A stretch of 64,000 nt of DNA, taken from NCBI RefSeq assembly GCF_026625145.1, contig NZ_CP113088.1, forward strand, positions 124,001 to 188,000, given 5' to 3'. The notes below the pieces were generated by a model. It was not told the origin of the DNA, ran no database searches, and saw only the letters and a program-made list of their open reading frames with translations. Below are positions 40,467-49,251 of the stretch, in pieces; positions within the stretch are counted from its first letter, which is position 1; every line of letters begins with the position of its first letter. The position numbers and the translations under genes are program-made. Source of the DNA: Lacinutrix neustonica. Lineage in GTDB: Bacteria > Bacteroidota > Bacteroidia > Flavobacteriales > Flavobacteriaceae.

Positions 40467-40485
40467 CATTATAAATCGAGTAGTT

Positions 40486-40917
40486 ATGTTTTCAAAATCA
40501 GTGAAATATGCCTTAAAAGCGGTATTGTTCTTGGCAGTAAATTCTAATGATAAAAAAAAGGTTATGGTAAAGGATCTTGCGAAACCTATTAATGTGCCGC
40601 AAGCTTATATTGCCAAAGTATTACAGGAGCTTTCTAAGCAAAAAATAATCTCCTCAACTCGAGGGCCAAAAGGGGGGGTTTTCTTAGATGAAAAGAATAG
40701 AGAGCAATCTCTAGTATCTATTATTTACGCCATAGAAGGAGAAAAGAAAATGACCCATTGTTTATTGAATTTGAAAAAGTGTAATCTTGCAAAACCATGT
40801 CCTTTGCATCACTTAGCCAACCCTAGCCGAGAAGAATTAATTAAGACTTTAAAAAATAAAACGATAAACGATCTTGCAATGGATATTAAATCAGGCAGAT
40901 CCTTTTTACCCATCTAA
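40486..40917 (+). CDS. Rrf2-family iron-sulphur transcription factor (NsrR/IscR-like)
   Basis: A 143-residue Rrf2 regulator: winged helix (MFSKSVKYALKAVLFLA, VPQAYIAKVLQEL, STRGPKGGVFL) and three Cys (Cys92, Cys99, Cys105) that would bind a 2Fe-2S or 4Fe-4S cluster. Position opposite the nos operon and the Cys spacing suggest a nitric-oxide or redox sensor such as NsrR; the exact type is inference. It shares an FNR-type site with the nos operon. Confidence 0.9.
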   Translation: MFSKSVKYALKAVLFLAVNSNDKKKVMVKDLAKPINVPQAYIAKVLQELSKQKIISSTRGPKGGVFLDEKNREQSLVSIIYAIEGEKKMTHCLLNLKKCNLAKPCPLHHLANPSREELIKTLKNKTINDLAMDIKSGRSFLPI

Positions 40918-41136
40918 CCATAGGACTGTAATGGCACCTCTATAACCGTTTTCCGCTCTCGATGCGTTACTGCTTTTTTTTCAGCTTATAGCTTTAATTG
41001 TGATAAGTTCTAGATAAATATCTCGGCTCTTATTTTTTAAAATATATTATATAACAGTTAAAAACATAAAATTTAATCTAAAAATACTAATTTGGTATAC
41101 TCTTAGTTATACAATGAGTTATAAACTTACTTTATT

Positions 41137-41577
41137 ATGAAATTCAATTCAATTGTCACTGTCTTACTATTTTTGTTTTCACTAAGTATTCAAGCTCAAG
41201 ATTGGCAAACCGATGTTACTAAAGCTAAAGCGATAGCTACTACAAACAATCAGAACATTGTTTTAGTGTTTCAAGGCTCAGACTGGTGCGCCCCTTGTAT
41301 TAAATTAAATAAAGAGATTTGGAGTACGCCTAAGTTTCAAGAATTAGCAAACGACCATTTCGTGATGCTTCAAGCCGATTTTCCCAAGCGAAAAGCAAAT
41401 AGGTTACCTTCAGAATTACAAGCGCATAATAACAAATTAGCAGAAAAATACAATCCCAATGGTTATTTTCCATACGTTGTTGTTATGGACGCTAATGGAA
41501 AAATGCTAGGCAGTATGGGGTATGAAAAGACAACACCTGATGTGTATTATAAAAAATTAACAGCTTTTGAAAAGTAA
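41137..41577 (+). CDS. Thioredoxin-like exported protein
   Basis: A 146-residue protein with a signal peptide (ending SIQAQ) and a thioredoxin fold: NIVLVFQGSDWCAPCIKLNKEIW with the active-site WCAPC, then NGYFPYVVVMDANGK. It starts a conserved set with ApbE, DUF4266 and DUF3570 proteins and overlaps the apbE start by 11 bases. It probably reduces a periplasmic disulphide in this set. Confidence 0.88.
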   Translation: MKFNSIVTVLLFLFSLSIQAQDWQTDVTKAKAIATTNNQNIVLVFQGSDWCAPCIKLNKEIWSTPKFQELANDHFVMLQADFPKRKANRLPSELQAHNNKLAEKYNPNGYFPYVVVMDANGKMLGSMGYEKTTPDVYYKKLTAFEK

Positions 41578-42550
41578 ACTTTTTATAATAGCATTTATTC
41601 TGTCTCAGGTCACATTTAGTCAACAAGTTTATACAAAGACTTTGAAATTAATGGGAAGTCGTTTTGAGATAACTGTTGTCGCAGATTCCCAAAAAGAAGG
41701 AGAACATTACGTCACCCTTGCTGTTAATGAAATTTCAAGGATAGAAAAATTGATTTCTTCGTGGGATGCCAACTCGCAAACGTCTGCAATAAATGCGGCT
41801 GCAGGAATCAAGCCTGTTAAAATTGATAGCGAATTATTTAACTTAATAGCGCGGGCTTTAAAACTCTCAAAATTAACCAACGGCGCCTTCGATATTAGTT
41901 ATGCATCGATGGATAAAATATGGAAATTTGATGGAAGCATTACAGAAATGCCTGCAGAAGCAACGATTAAAAAATCTGTAGAAAAGGTAGGCTATCAAAA
42001 TATTGTTTTGAACAAAGACACGCAAACGGTTTTCTTAAAGAAGGCCGGTATGAAAATAGGTTTTGGAGCTATTGGTAAAGGCTACGCCGCAGATAAAGCG
42101 AAAGCTTTACTAATGGAAAAAGGGGTGACATCCGGAATTATAAATGCCAGTGGAGATATGAATACTTGGGGAAAACAAATCAATGGACAGGACTGGAATA
42201 TCGCCATTACAAATCCTTTAAATAAAAATAAAGTGTTTGCAACCTTTCCTATTGATAATAGTGCGGTAGTGACCTCCGGAAATTATGAGAAATTTGTCAT
42301 TTTAAATAATAAACGTTACTCACATATTATCGACCCTAGAACAGGTTATCCCAGTACAGGAGTCATGAGTGTTACGGTGTTTACAAAAACCGCTGAATTA
42401 GCGGATGCGCTGGCAACCTCCGTTTTTGTTATGGGAGTACCGGCAGGTTTAGATTTTATAAACCAGTTAAATGGGGTAGAATGTATCATTATTGATGACA
42501 ATAGTGCCATTCATAAATCAAAAAACATTGATACAAAAAACAAAATTTAA
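41567..42550 (+). CDS. apbE: ApbE-like FAD:protein FMN transferase
   Basis: A 327-residue exported protein with a signal peptide (IAFILSQVTFSQQ). It contains LMGSRFEITV, ISSWDANSQTSAIN, GFGAIGKGYAADKAKALL, GIINASGDMNTWG and RYSHIIDPRTGYPS, plus DALATSVFVMG (magnesium site), all typical of ApbE. It would attach FMN to Thr or Ser in a target protein outside the cytoplasm. The start codon is TTG at 41567, overlapping the thioredoxin-like gene. The target in this locus is not obvious. Confidence 0.92.
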   Translation: MKSKLFIIAFILSQVTFSQQVYTKTLKLMGSRFEITVVADSQKEGEHYVTLAVNEISRIEKLISSWDANSQTSAINAAAGIKPVKIDSELFNLIARALKLSKLTNGAFDISYASMDKIWKFDGSITEMPAEATIKKSVEKVGYQNIVLNKDTQTVFLKKAGMKIGFGAIGKGYAADKAKALLMEKGVTSGIINASGDMNTWGKQINGQDWNIAITNPLNKNKVFATFPIDNSAVVTSGNYEKFVILNNKRYSHIIDPRTGYPSTGVMSVTVFTKTAELADALATSVFVMGVPAGLDFINQLNGVECIIIDDNSAIHKSKNIDTKNKI

Positions 42551-42551
42551 T

Positions 42552-42761
42552 ATGAAAAGAATACTAGCCATACTTGTTTTAGTTTCTACAGCAAGTTCTT
42601 GTTTTGCCGTAAAAGAATTTGAAAAAATTAACATTAATGATCCGGACATGGTACTGTCGCAATTGAAAATAAACAAATCTGAAACGACGTTTCAATCCTA
42701 TCGAGAAGCAGCAGCAGGAGCTAATGGTGGAAAAACAGGCGGTGGTTGTGGATGTAATTAA
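42552..42761 (+). CDS. DUF4266 lipoprotein
   Basis: A 69-residue lipoprotein (signal STASSCFAV, Cys17) with the family core VKEFEKININDPDMVLS, SYREAAAGANGGKTGGGCGCN at the end. The small size and GGGCGCN tail match DUF4266. It starts one base after the apbE stop. A Cys pair at the C-terminus might be the thioredoxin-like protein's substrate. Function is unknown. Confidence 0.88.
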   Translation: MKRILAILVLVSTASSCFAVKEFEKININDPDMVLSQLKINKSETTFQSYREAAAGANGGKTGGGCGCN

Positions 42762-42835
42762 GTAAAACACAGTTTTACAATTTTTAGTTTATTTTATCCC
42801 ACGGAATAGCGGGATCTTATTATTTAATATGAAAT

Positions 42836-44148
42836 ATGAAAAAATTAACCCTCTTGATAATCGTTCTATTATCTGTAAGTCGCATCAATGCACAGGACTC
42901 AACATTAGTTTATAAAAAACGGGTTTTAGAGAAGGCAGAAGTCGATTTTCTGTCAAGTTATTATTCTCAAGATGGTAAAAATGCTGCGGTTTACGGAGGT
43001 ATTGGTACCGAAGAACTTACAGACATCGTCCCAAATATTATTGTAAGCATGCCCCTTAATGACGATGATATTTTAACGGTAGATATGGGAATTTCTGCCT
43101 ATACTTCGGCGTCATCAAGTAATGTAAATCCCTTTGATAGTAAGGAAACAGCCAATCCTTTTCAGGCCTCTTCAGGAGCTTCCGCCAGTGATTTATGGGT
43201 TAACCTAACCAGTACTTACAGTCATGCTTCAAACGATAGAAATACGCTATGGTCCGGAAAGCTTTCAGTATCTTCAGAATATGATTATTTTTCTGTAGGA
43301 GTTGGTGGTAGTATTACAAAATTGTTTAATCAAAAAAACACCGAATTATCGCTGAATGGAAATGTATATCTCGATACTTGGAATGCCTTGTATCCCTCAG
43401 AATTGAGACCTTTTCAGGATAATATGCAAGGTTTGGAAAACGCATTCTTTGATCCCTATACGATTACCGGAAATGCCAATTATAATCCACAGTTCACGGC
43501 ATTTAATGATGAAAAACGAAATTCGTACTCATTAGGTTTAAGTTTTTCACAAATTATAAATAAGAATTTACAAGGCGCTTTATTAGTTGATATTGTGCAA
43601 CAACAAGGGCTGCTATCCACACCATTCCAGCGGGTATATTTTATTGATGTTGCAGATTCTTATATTGAAGAATTTCAGTTGGCAGACGATATTGAGCGTT
43701 TGCCGAGATAATAGGATTAAAGTAGCCATAGGCGGTCGTTTAAATTACTATTTAAACGAAACGTTTATTCTACGCACATACTACCGTTATTATTTTGACG
43801 ATTGGGGCATTAGTTCTCAAACAGCAAGTCTTGAAATTCCTATAAAAATCTCAAATAAATTCACGCTATATCCTTCGTATCGTTACTACAATCAAACGGC
43901 AGCTGATTATTTTGCACCGTATGAAATGCACCTCTCTACAAATGAGTTTTACACTTCAGATTACGATTTATCTGAATATGTTGCAAACCAATTTGGGTTT
44001 GGCGTGTCTTACACCGATATTTTCACCAAATTTCATATCCGGAAATTAGGGTTAAAAAAAATAGATTTAAAGTATAGCAACTATCAACGCGATTACTGGT
44101 TTAACCGCAGACAACCTCGCACTGGGCTTCAATTTTGTAATGGATTAG
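42836..44148 (+). CDS. DUF3570 outer-membrane beta-barrel protein
   Basis: A protein of about 437 residues with a signal peptide (VSRINAQ) and alternating beta strands with aromatic girdle residues, ending in LALGFNFVMD as barrel proteins do. The family (DUF3570) is regularly found with DUF4266, ApbE and a thioredoxin-like protein. Two frame breaks occur at 43703-43707 (CCGAG) and 44096-44099 (CTGG for CTCCGG). With both corrected the gene ends at 44148 and gives a typical barrel C-terminus. The role of the set is unknown. Confidence 0.85.
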
Positions 44149-44280
44149 AGGGTTAGAAAAATTATTTACGCTTTTACTTATAAATCTATCACAAATGCTT
44201 TAAAAATAGTGAGGAAAATAATAACTTGGCATAGTTTTTAGTTGTTATATATAATAACACTTCACAAAAGAGAACCATAC

Positions 44281-47241
44281 ATGCGCAACACACTATACTT
44301 ATTCCTTTTTTCTATTATTTCTATATCGCTTCAAGCGCAAAACACAACGAATCCGTTATTGGCAGAAGATGTAGTCAGTCAAGAAAAATGGGTAGATAGT
44401 GTATACCAGTCGCTCACTTTAAATGAAAAAATTGCGCAACTCTATATGGTGCAGGTATTCTCTAACCAAACACCAGATGAAAAAGCCAAAGTCGTCGACT
44501 TAATTAATAATCACAAAATTGGAGGCATTATTTACTCTAAGGGAGGGCCAGTAAAACAAGCCAAATTAAATAATGAATTACAGGCGGCCTCAAAAACACC
44601 TTTGTTAATTGGTATGGATGCAGAGTGGGGGTTGAGCATGCGCTTAGATTCCACCTATTCTTTTCCTTGGAATATGACTGCGGGGGCCATTAAGGATAAT
44701 GCTTTAATCGAGCAAACAGGCAGACAACTTGGAGAGCATTGTAAACGATTAGGAGTGCACTTTAATTTTGCTCCTGTAGTAGATATTAATACGAATCCAA
44801 ACAATCCTATTATTGGTAACCGTTCTTTTGGTGAAGATCGCGATAACGTCACAGAGAAAGCTTCGGCATTTATGAAAGGGATGCAAAGCGCGGGTGTGTT
44901 AGCGAATGCTAAGCATTTTCCAGGTCATGGGGATACAGAAGACGATTCGCATTTAACATTACCTACCGTCGCTTTCGATGAAAAACGAATTGACTCCATA
45001 GAACTATACCCCTACAAAAAACTAATTAACGAAGGCTTATCTAGTGTCATGGTAGCCCATTTAAATATTCCTAGCCTAGAACCACGGCCAGGATATCCGT
45101 CATCTCTTTCCGAAAATGTGGTGACTACTATATTAAAAGAAAAACTGGGCTTTAAAGGACTAATTTTTACGGATGCTTTGACAATGAAAGGGGCTGCCAA
45201 TTTTAAATTTGAAGGTCTCGATGGTGCTACACATGGCCATGCCAATACAGCAGGAAATATTGATTTAGCTGCATTTTTGGCTGGAAATGATGTCATGCTC
45301 ATGTCTGAAAATGTTGAAGAGGGTATTAATAAATTATCTAAAGCTTATTCCAAAGGAATGATCAGCGAAGAACGTTTGTCACTTTCTGTTAAAAAAGTCT
45401 TACAGGCTAAATACAAAGTAGGATTAAACGACTATAGTCCAATAGGCACTTATAATGTGGTAGATGATTTAAACCGACTGCGTGATGATATCTTATATAA
45501 AAATTTAATGGAAGATGCCATAACCATAGCACATGACCCTTCTAGTATACTCCCAATAAGACATCTCGAAACAAAGAGAATCGCTTACGTTCAGTTAGGA
45601 GATGACGATGGCTCTCCCTTTTTTAACGCTCTTAAAAAGTATGCAAAAGTACATGAAGTTAAAGCCGATAACCTCACGAATTTAATTGAGAAACTTCAAA
45701 ATTATAATACGGTTATTGTTGGATTCCATAAGTCTAATGAAAGTCCATGGAAAAGCTACCAATTTTCGGATCAGGAATTAGAATGGCTCAATGAAATCGC
45801 GTGAACGAATACCGTAATTTTAGATGTATTTGCTAAACCTTATGCGCTTTTGGATTTAAAATCGATTTCAAATATTAATGCTATAGTGGTAAGTTATCAA
45901 AATAGTGCTATTGCTCAAGAAACTTCTGCAGAAGTACTTTTTGGTGCCTTGGCAGCCAAAGGCACTTTACCCGTATCTGCTGGGCCATATTTTAAAGTAG
46001 GCGATGGAATAAGAACCAATAGTTTAGAGCGCTTAGGATATTCGTATCCGGAAACAGTGGGTGTTTCTTCCGAGAAATTAAAGAAAATAGATTCTATTGC
46101 TAATTATGCTGTACAGGAAAAAATGACCCCTGGAATTCAATTATTAATCGCTAGGAGAGGCAAGGTGATTTACAGTAAAAATTTTGGAAAGCATACTTAT
46201 GATGGTGATGAACTTGTAAAAGATGACGATATTTATGACATCGCTTCGCTTACAAAAATTGTGGCAACATTGCCTTTGCTTATGGAACTGGAAGAGCAGG
46301 GAATAGTATCTCTTGATACAAAATTGTCAGCCATGCTTCCAGGTTATAAAAAATCGAATAAAAAAAATATTACAATAAAAAAAATGTTGTCGCATTACGC
46401 ACAATTAAAACCTTGGATTCCCTTTTATTATGCGACTTTAGATTCTCTAACAAAGCAACCATCGTCGCAGTACTACCGGCAGTCTCTAACCGGAAAGTTT
46501 ACGGTAAAGGTCGCCAATAACCTCTACATGCGTAGTGATTATATGGACTCTATTCCAAAGATTATTAAAGAAACAGAGCTTTTAAATCGATTAAGGTATC
46601 GTTATAGTGATTTACCGTATTATATTTTAAAAGAATATATAGAAAAGCATTACGATAAAACGCTTGATGAACTTGCACAGGATCATTTTTATAAGTCTTT
46701 AGGAGCCAATTATACGATTTATAACCCTTATAAATCGATTAGTAATAAAAATATAGTGCCAACAGAGGAAGACGATTATTACCGTTACCAAAAAGTTCAA
46801 GGCTATGTTCATGATATGGGGGCCGCCATGCAGGATGGTGTTGGTGGACACGCTGGCGTTTTTAGTAATGCCAATGATATTGCTAAAATTATGCAAATGT
46901 ATTTACAAAAAGGCTTTTATGGTGGTGTACGTTATTTAAAACCGGAAACAATAGACAAATTTAATACCTGTTATTTTTGTGAAAATAAAGTACGTCGTGG
47001 GATTGGTTTTGATAAGCCGCAATTGGGAGAGTCAGGACCTACCTGTGGGTGTGTGTCTATGACCAGTTTTGGGCATTCTGGATTTACTGGAACGTATGCC
47101 TGGGCCGATCCGGAAGAAGAGTTAGTCTATGTCTTTTTAGCCAATAGAACCTATCCAACATCACAGGGTAAAAACATGTTACTTCGTGAAGATATCAGGA
47201 CAAACATTCAAGAGGCTATTTATGAGGCTATTATGTGGTAG
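44281..47241 (+). CDS. GH3 glycosidase fused to serine beta-lactamase-like hydrolase
   Basis: A bifunctional exported enzyme of about 986 residues. After a signal peptide (ISISLQAQ) the GH3 domain resembles NagZ: LIGMDAEWG, GVHFNFAPVVD, KHFPGHGDTEDDSHLTLP and FTDALTMKGA. The second half is a class C beta-lactamase/DD-peptidase fold: SLTKI (SxxK), YSD and HSGFTGT. It is probably a murein or glycan recycling enzyme. An in-frame TGA at 45802-45804 interrupts the coding (NEIA-stop-TNTVILDVF) with no frame change, probably an error; it may be a CCGG site too, less clearly. I start at ATG 44281, before the signal peptide. Confidence 0.9.
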
Positions 47242-47392
47242 TTATTATTAATTATAGCTTTTTTAACTTATACTTTAAGTACTTTTTGTAAAGTATCCTT
47301 ATTTTTATAGACTTAATGATCAATCAAAACACAATGTGTTTAAAAAAGGCGAATAGGAGGTCTTTTTAATTTATAATCTTAAGGACTTAATT

Positions 47393-48537
47393 ATGACAAT
47401 AGGTATCGTATGTTATCCCACCTTTGGAGGAAGTGGCGTGGTAGCAACAGAGTTAGGTTTAGAGCTTTCTAAACGCGGTCACAATATTCATTTTATAACA
47501 TACAATCAACCCGTTCGTTTAGAACTGTTAGGGAACAATGTGCATTACCATGAAGTAAATGTACCGGAATATCCATTGTTTCATTACCAACCGTATGAAC
47601 TTGCTTTATCTAGTAAGTTGGTCGATATGGTGAAGCTTCATAAAATAGAGTTGTTGCATGTGCATTATGCCATTCCACATGCTTATGCTGCCTATATGGC
47701 ACAAAAAATGTTGCGAGAGGAAGATATATATGTTCCCATAGTAACGACCTTACACGGTACAGATATTACTTTGGTAGGTAATCACCCGTTTTACAAACCT
47801 GCTGTCACGTTTAGTATCAATAAATCAGATGCTGTTACAGCTGTTTCACAAAGTTTAAAAGATGACACCTTACGTCTTTTTGATATTAAAAATGAGATTC
47901 ACGTGATTACCAATTTTATAGATGTTAAGAAATTTAAACATGATTTTACGGATTGTCAACGTGATATGATGGCCACTTCAGAGGAGAAAATAATAACACA
48001 TATTAGTAACTTTAGAGAAGTAAAGCGCATTCCCGATGTCATAAAAACATTTTATAATATTCAAAAAGAAATACCAGCTAAACTCATGATGGTTGGAGAA
48101 GGGCCGGAGCGTGAACCTGCAGAACGTTTGTGTCGTAAATTGGGAATAACCGAAAAAGTGGTATTCTTTGGTAATAGTAACGAAATAGATCGTATTCTAT
48201 GTTTTAGTGATTTGTTTTTGTTGCCAAGTGAAACCGAGAGTTTTGGGTTGTCGGCCTTAGAAGCCATGGCGTCGAGCGTACCTGTTATTTCAAGTAATAC
48301 TGGAGGGATTCCGAAGTGAATGCAGATGGTTTTTCAGGTTTTTTAAGTAATGTGGGCAATGTGGATGAAATGAGTAAGAATGCGTTGATGATACTTAAAG
48401 ATGAAGTTCTCCTGAAGCAATTTAAAACCAATGCTAAAGTACAGGCTCATAAATTTACTATCGAAACTATTGTCCCTCAATACGAAGCACTTTATGAAGA
48501 AACACTCAAAACGTGTTTGTTTACACATAAGCTTTAA
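47393..48537 (+). CDS. bshA: N-acetylglucosaminyl malate synthase BshA (bacillithiol)
   Basis: A GT4 glycosyltransferase of about 381 residues. It opens TIGIVCYPTFGGSGVVATELG and has THHGTDITLVG-like LHGTDITLVGNHPFY, SFGLSALEAMASSVPVISS and TGGIPEVN, matching BshA, which makes GlcNAc-malate for bacillithiol. The frame breaks at 48311-48315 (CCGAA); CCGG gives TGGIPEVNADGFSGFL. Whether bshB and bshC lie elsewhere cannot be seen. Confidence 0.9.
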
Positions 48538-48590
48538 CTAAATATGTTGTTTTTTTGCTGGTTAGAGCAGTAGGGTTCCATCAGGAAATA

Positions 48591-48644
48591 ATATAAGGTA
48601 TAAAAAAACCAACTCCATGGAGTTGGTTTTTTTATACCTTATAT
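48591..48644. terminator. 54-base perfect palindrome, bidirectional terminator
   Basis: Two 27-base halves are exact reverse complements with no spacer (centre CCATGG). The inner arm has seven A leading in and seven T leading out, so it can terminate both the plus-strand bshA message and the minus-strand barrel gene. Confidence 0.85.
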
Positions 48645-48654
48645 TTTAAAAATC

Positions 48655-49137
48655 TTAGAATTGGTATCTAATCCCCAATGCAATATCAAAAGCGGTATCA
48701 TCATTAAATTTACCAAAACCAAATTCCGGTCTAAAATCTAAAGATACAAGTAAGGGAATATCAAAATTATATTCCACTCCAATATCTCCCGCAGCAAATA
48801 CGTACGTCTCGTCAAAACTGTCTCCAAATCTATTGTCTCCACTATAGCTGCCAACACCACCACCTATTCCGGCGTACCAGTTAAAACCGCCCTCAATATT
48901 CCAAACCCATTGGTAAAGTCCTGCCAATTTAAAAGCATCAAAATTATTGTTTGAGCGAAAACCCAAATCCAACTCCAATCGGTTGTTGTCACCTAATCCG
49001 CTTTGGTAAGATACTTCTGCGCCTAAACCGTCGTTATCTCCAATTCTTAAACCAATAGCATTTTTTGATATGTTCTGTGCCATTGAAGTAGCTGAGAATC
49101 CTATAACAGCTAGTGCTAATAAAAATAATTTTTTCAT
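48655..49137 (-). CDS. Small outer-membrane beta-barrel protein
   Basis: A 160-residue protein with a signal peptide (FSATSMAQ) and alternating amphipathic strands (LGAEVSYQSGLGDNNRLELDLGFR, WNWYAGIGGGVGSY) ending GIRYQF, the C-terminal Phe typical of barrels. Likely an eight-stranded OmpX/OmpA-like porin. It ends beside the palindrome at 48591-48644. Confidence 0.85.
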   Translation of the reverse strand: MKKLFLLALAVIGFSATSMAQNISKNAIGLRIGDNDGLGAEVSYQSGLGDNNRLELDLGFRSNNNFDAFKLAGLYQWVWNIEGGFNWYAGIGGGVGSYSGDNRFGDSFDETYVFAAGDIGVEYNFDIPLLVSLDFRPEFGFGKFNDDTAFDIALGIRYQF

Positions 49138-49251
49138 AAATTTTAAGTTTTTTAGTTGAATAAAAATACAATTTAGATTGAGTTATGTCTGAATTATAAC
49201 GCTAATTTTTAGTTAATATTTGCGAGGATGTATTAAATTTACAATTGGTAA

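Noticed and set aside
44242-44280. Longer start for the GH3 fusion
   Set aside because: The extra residues precede a standard signal peptide that begins at 44281.
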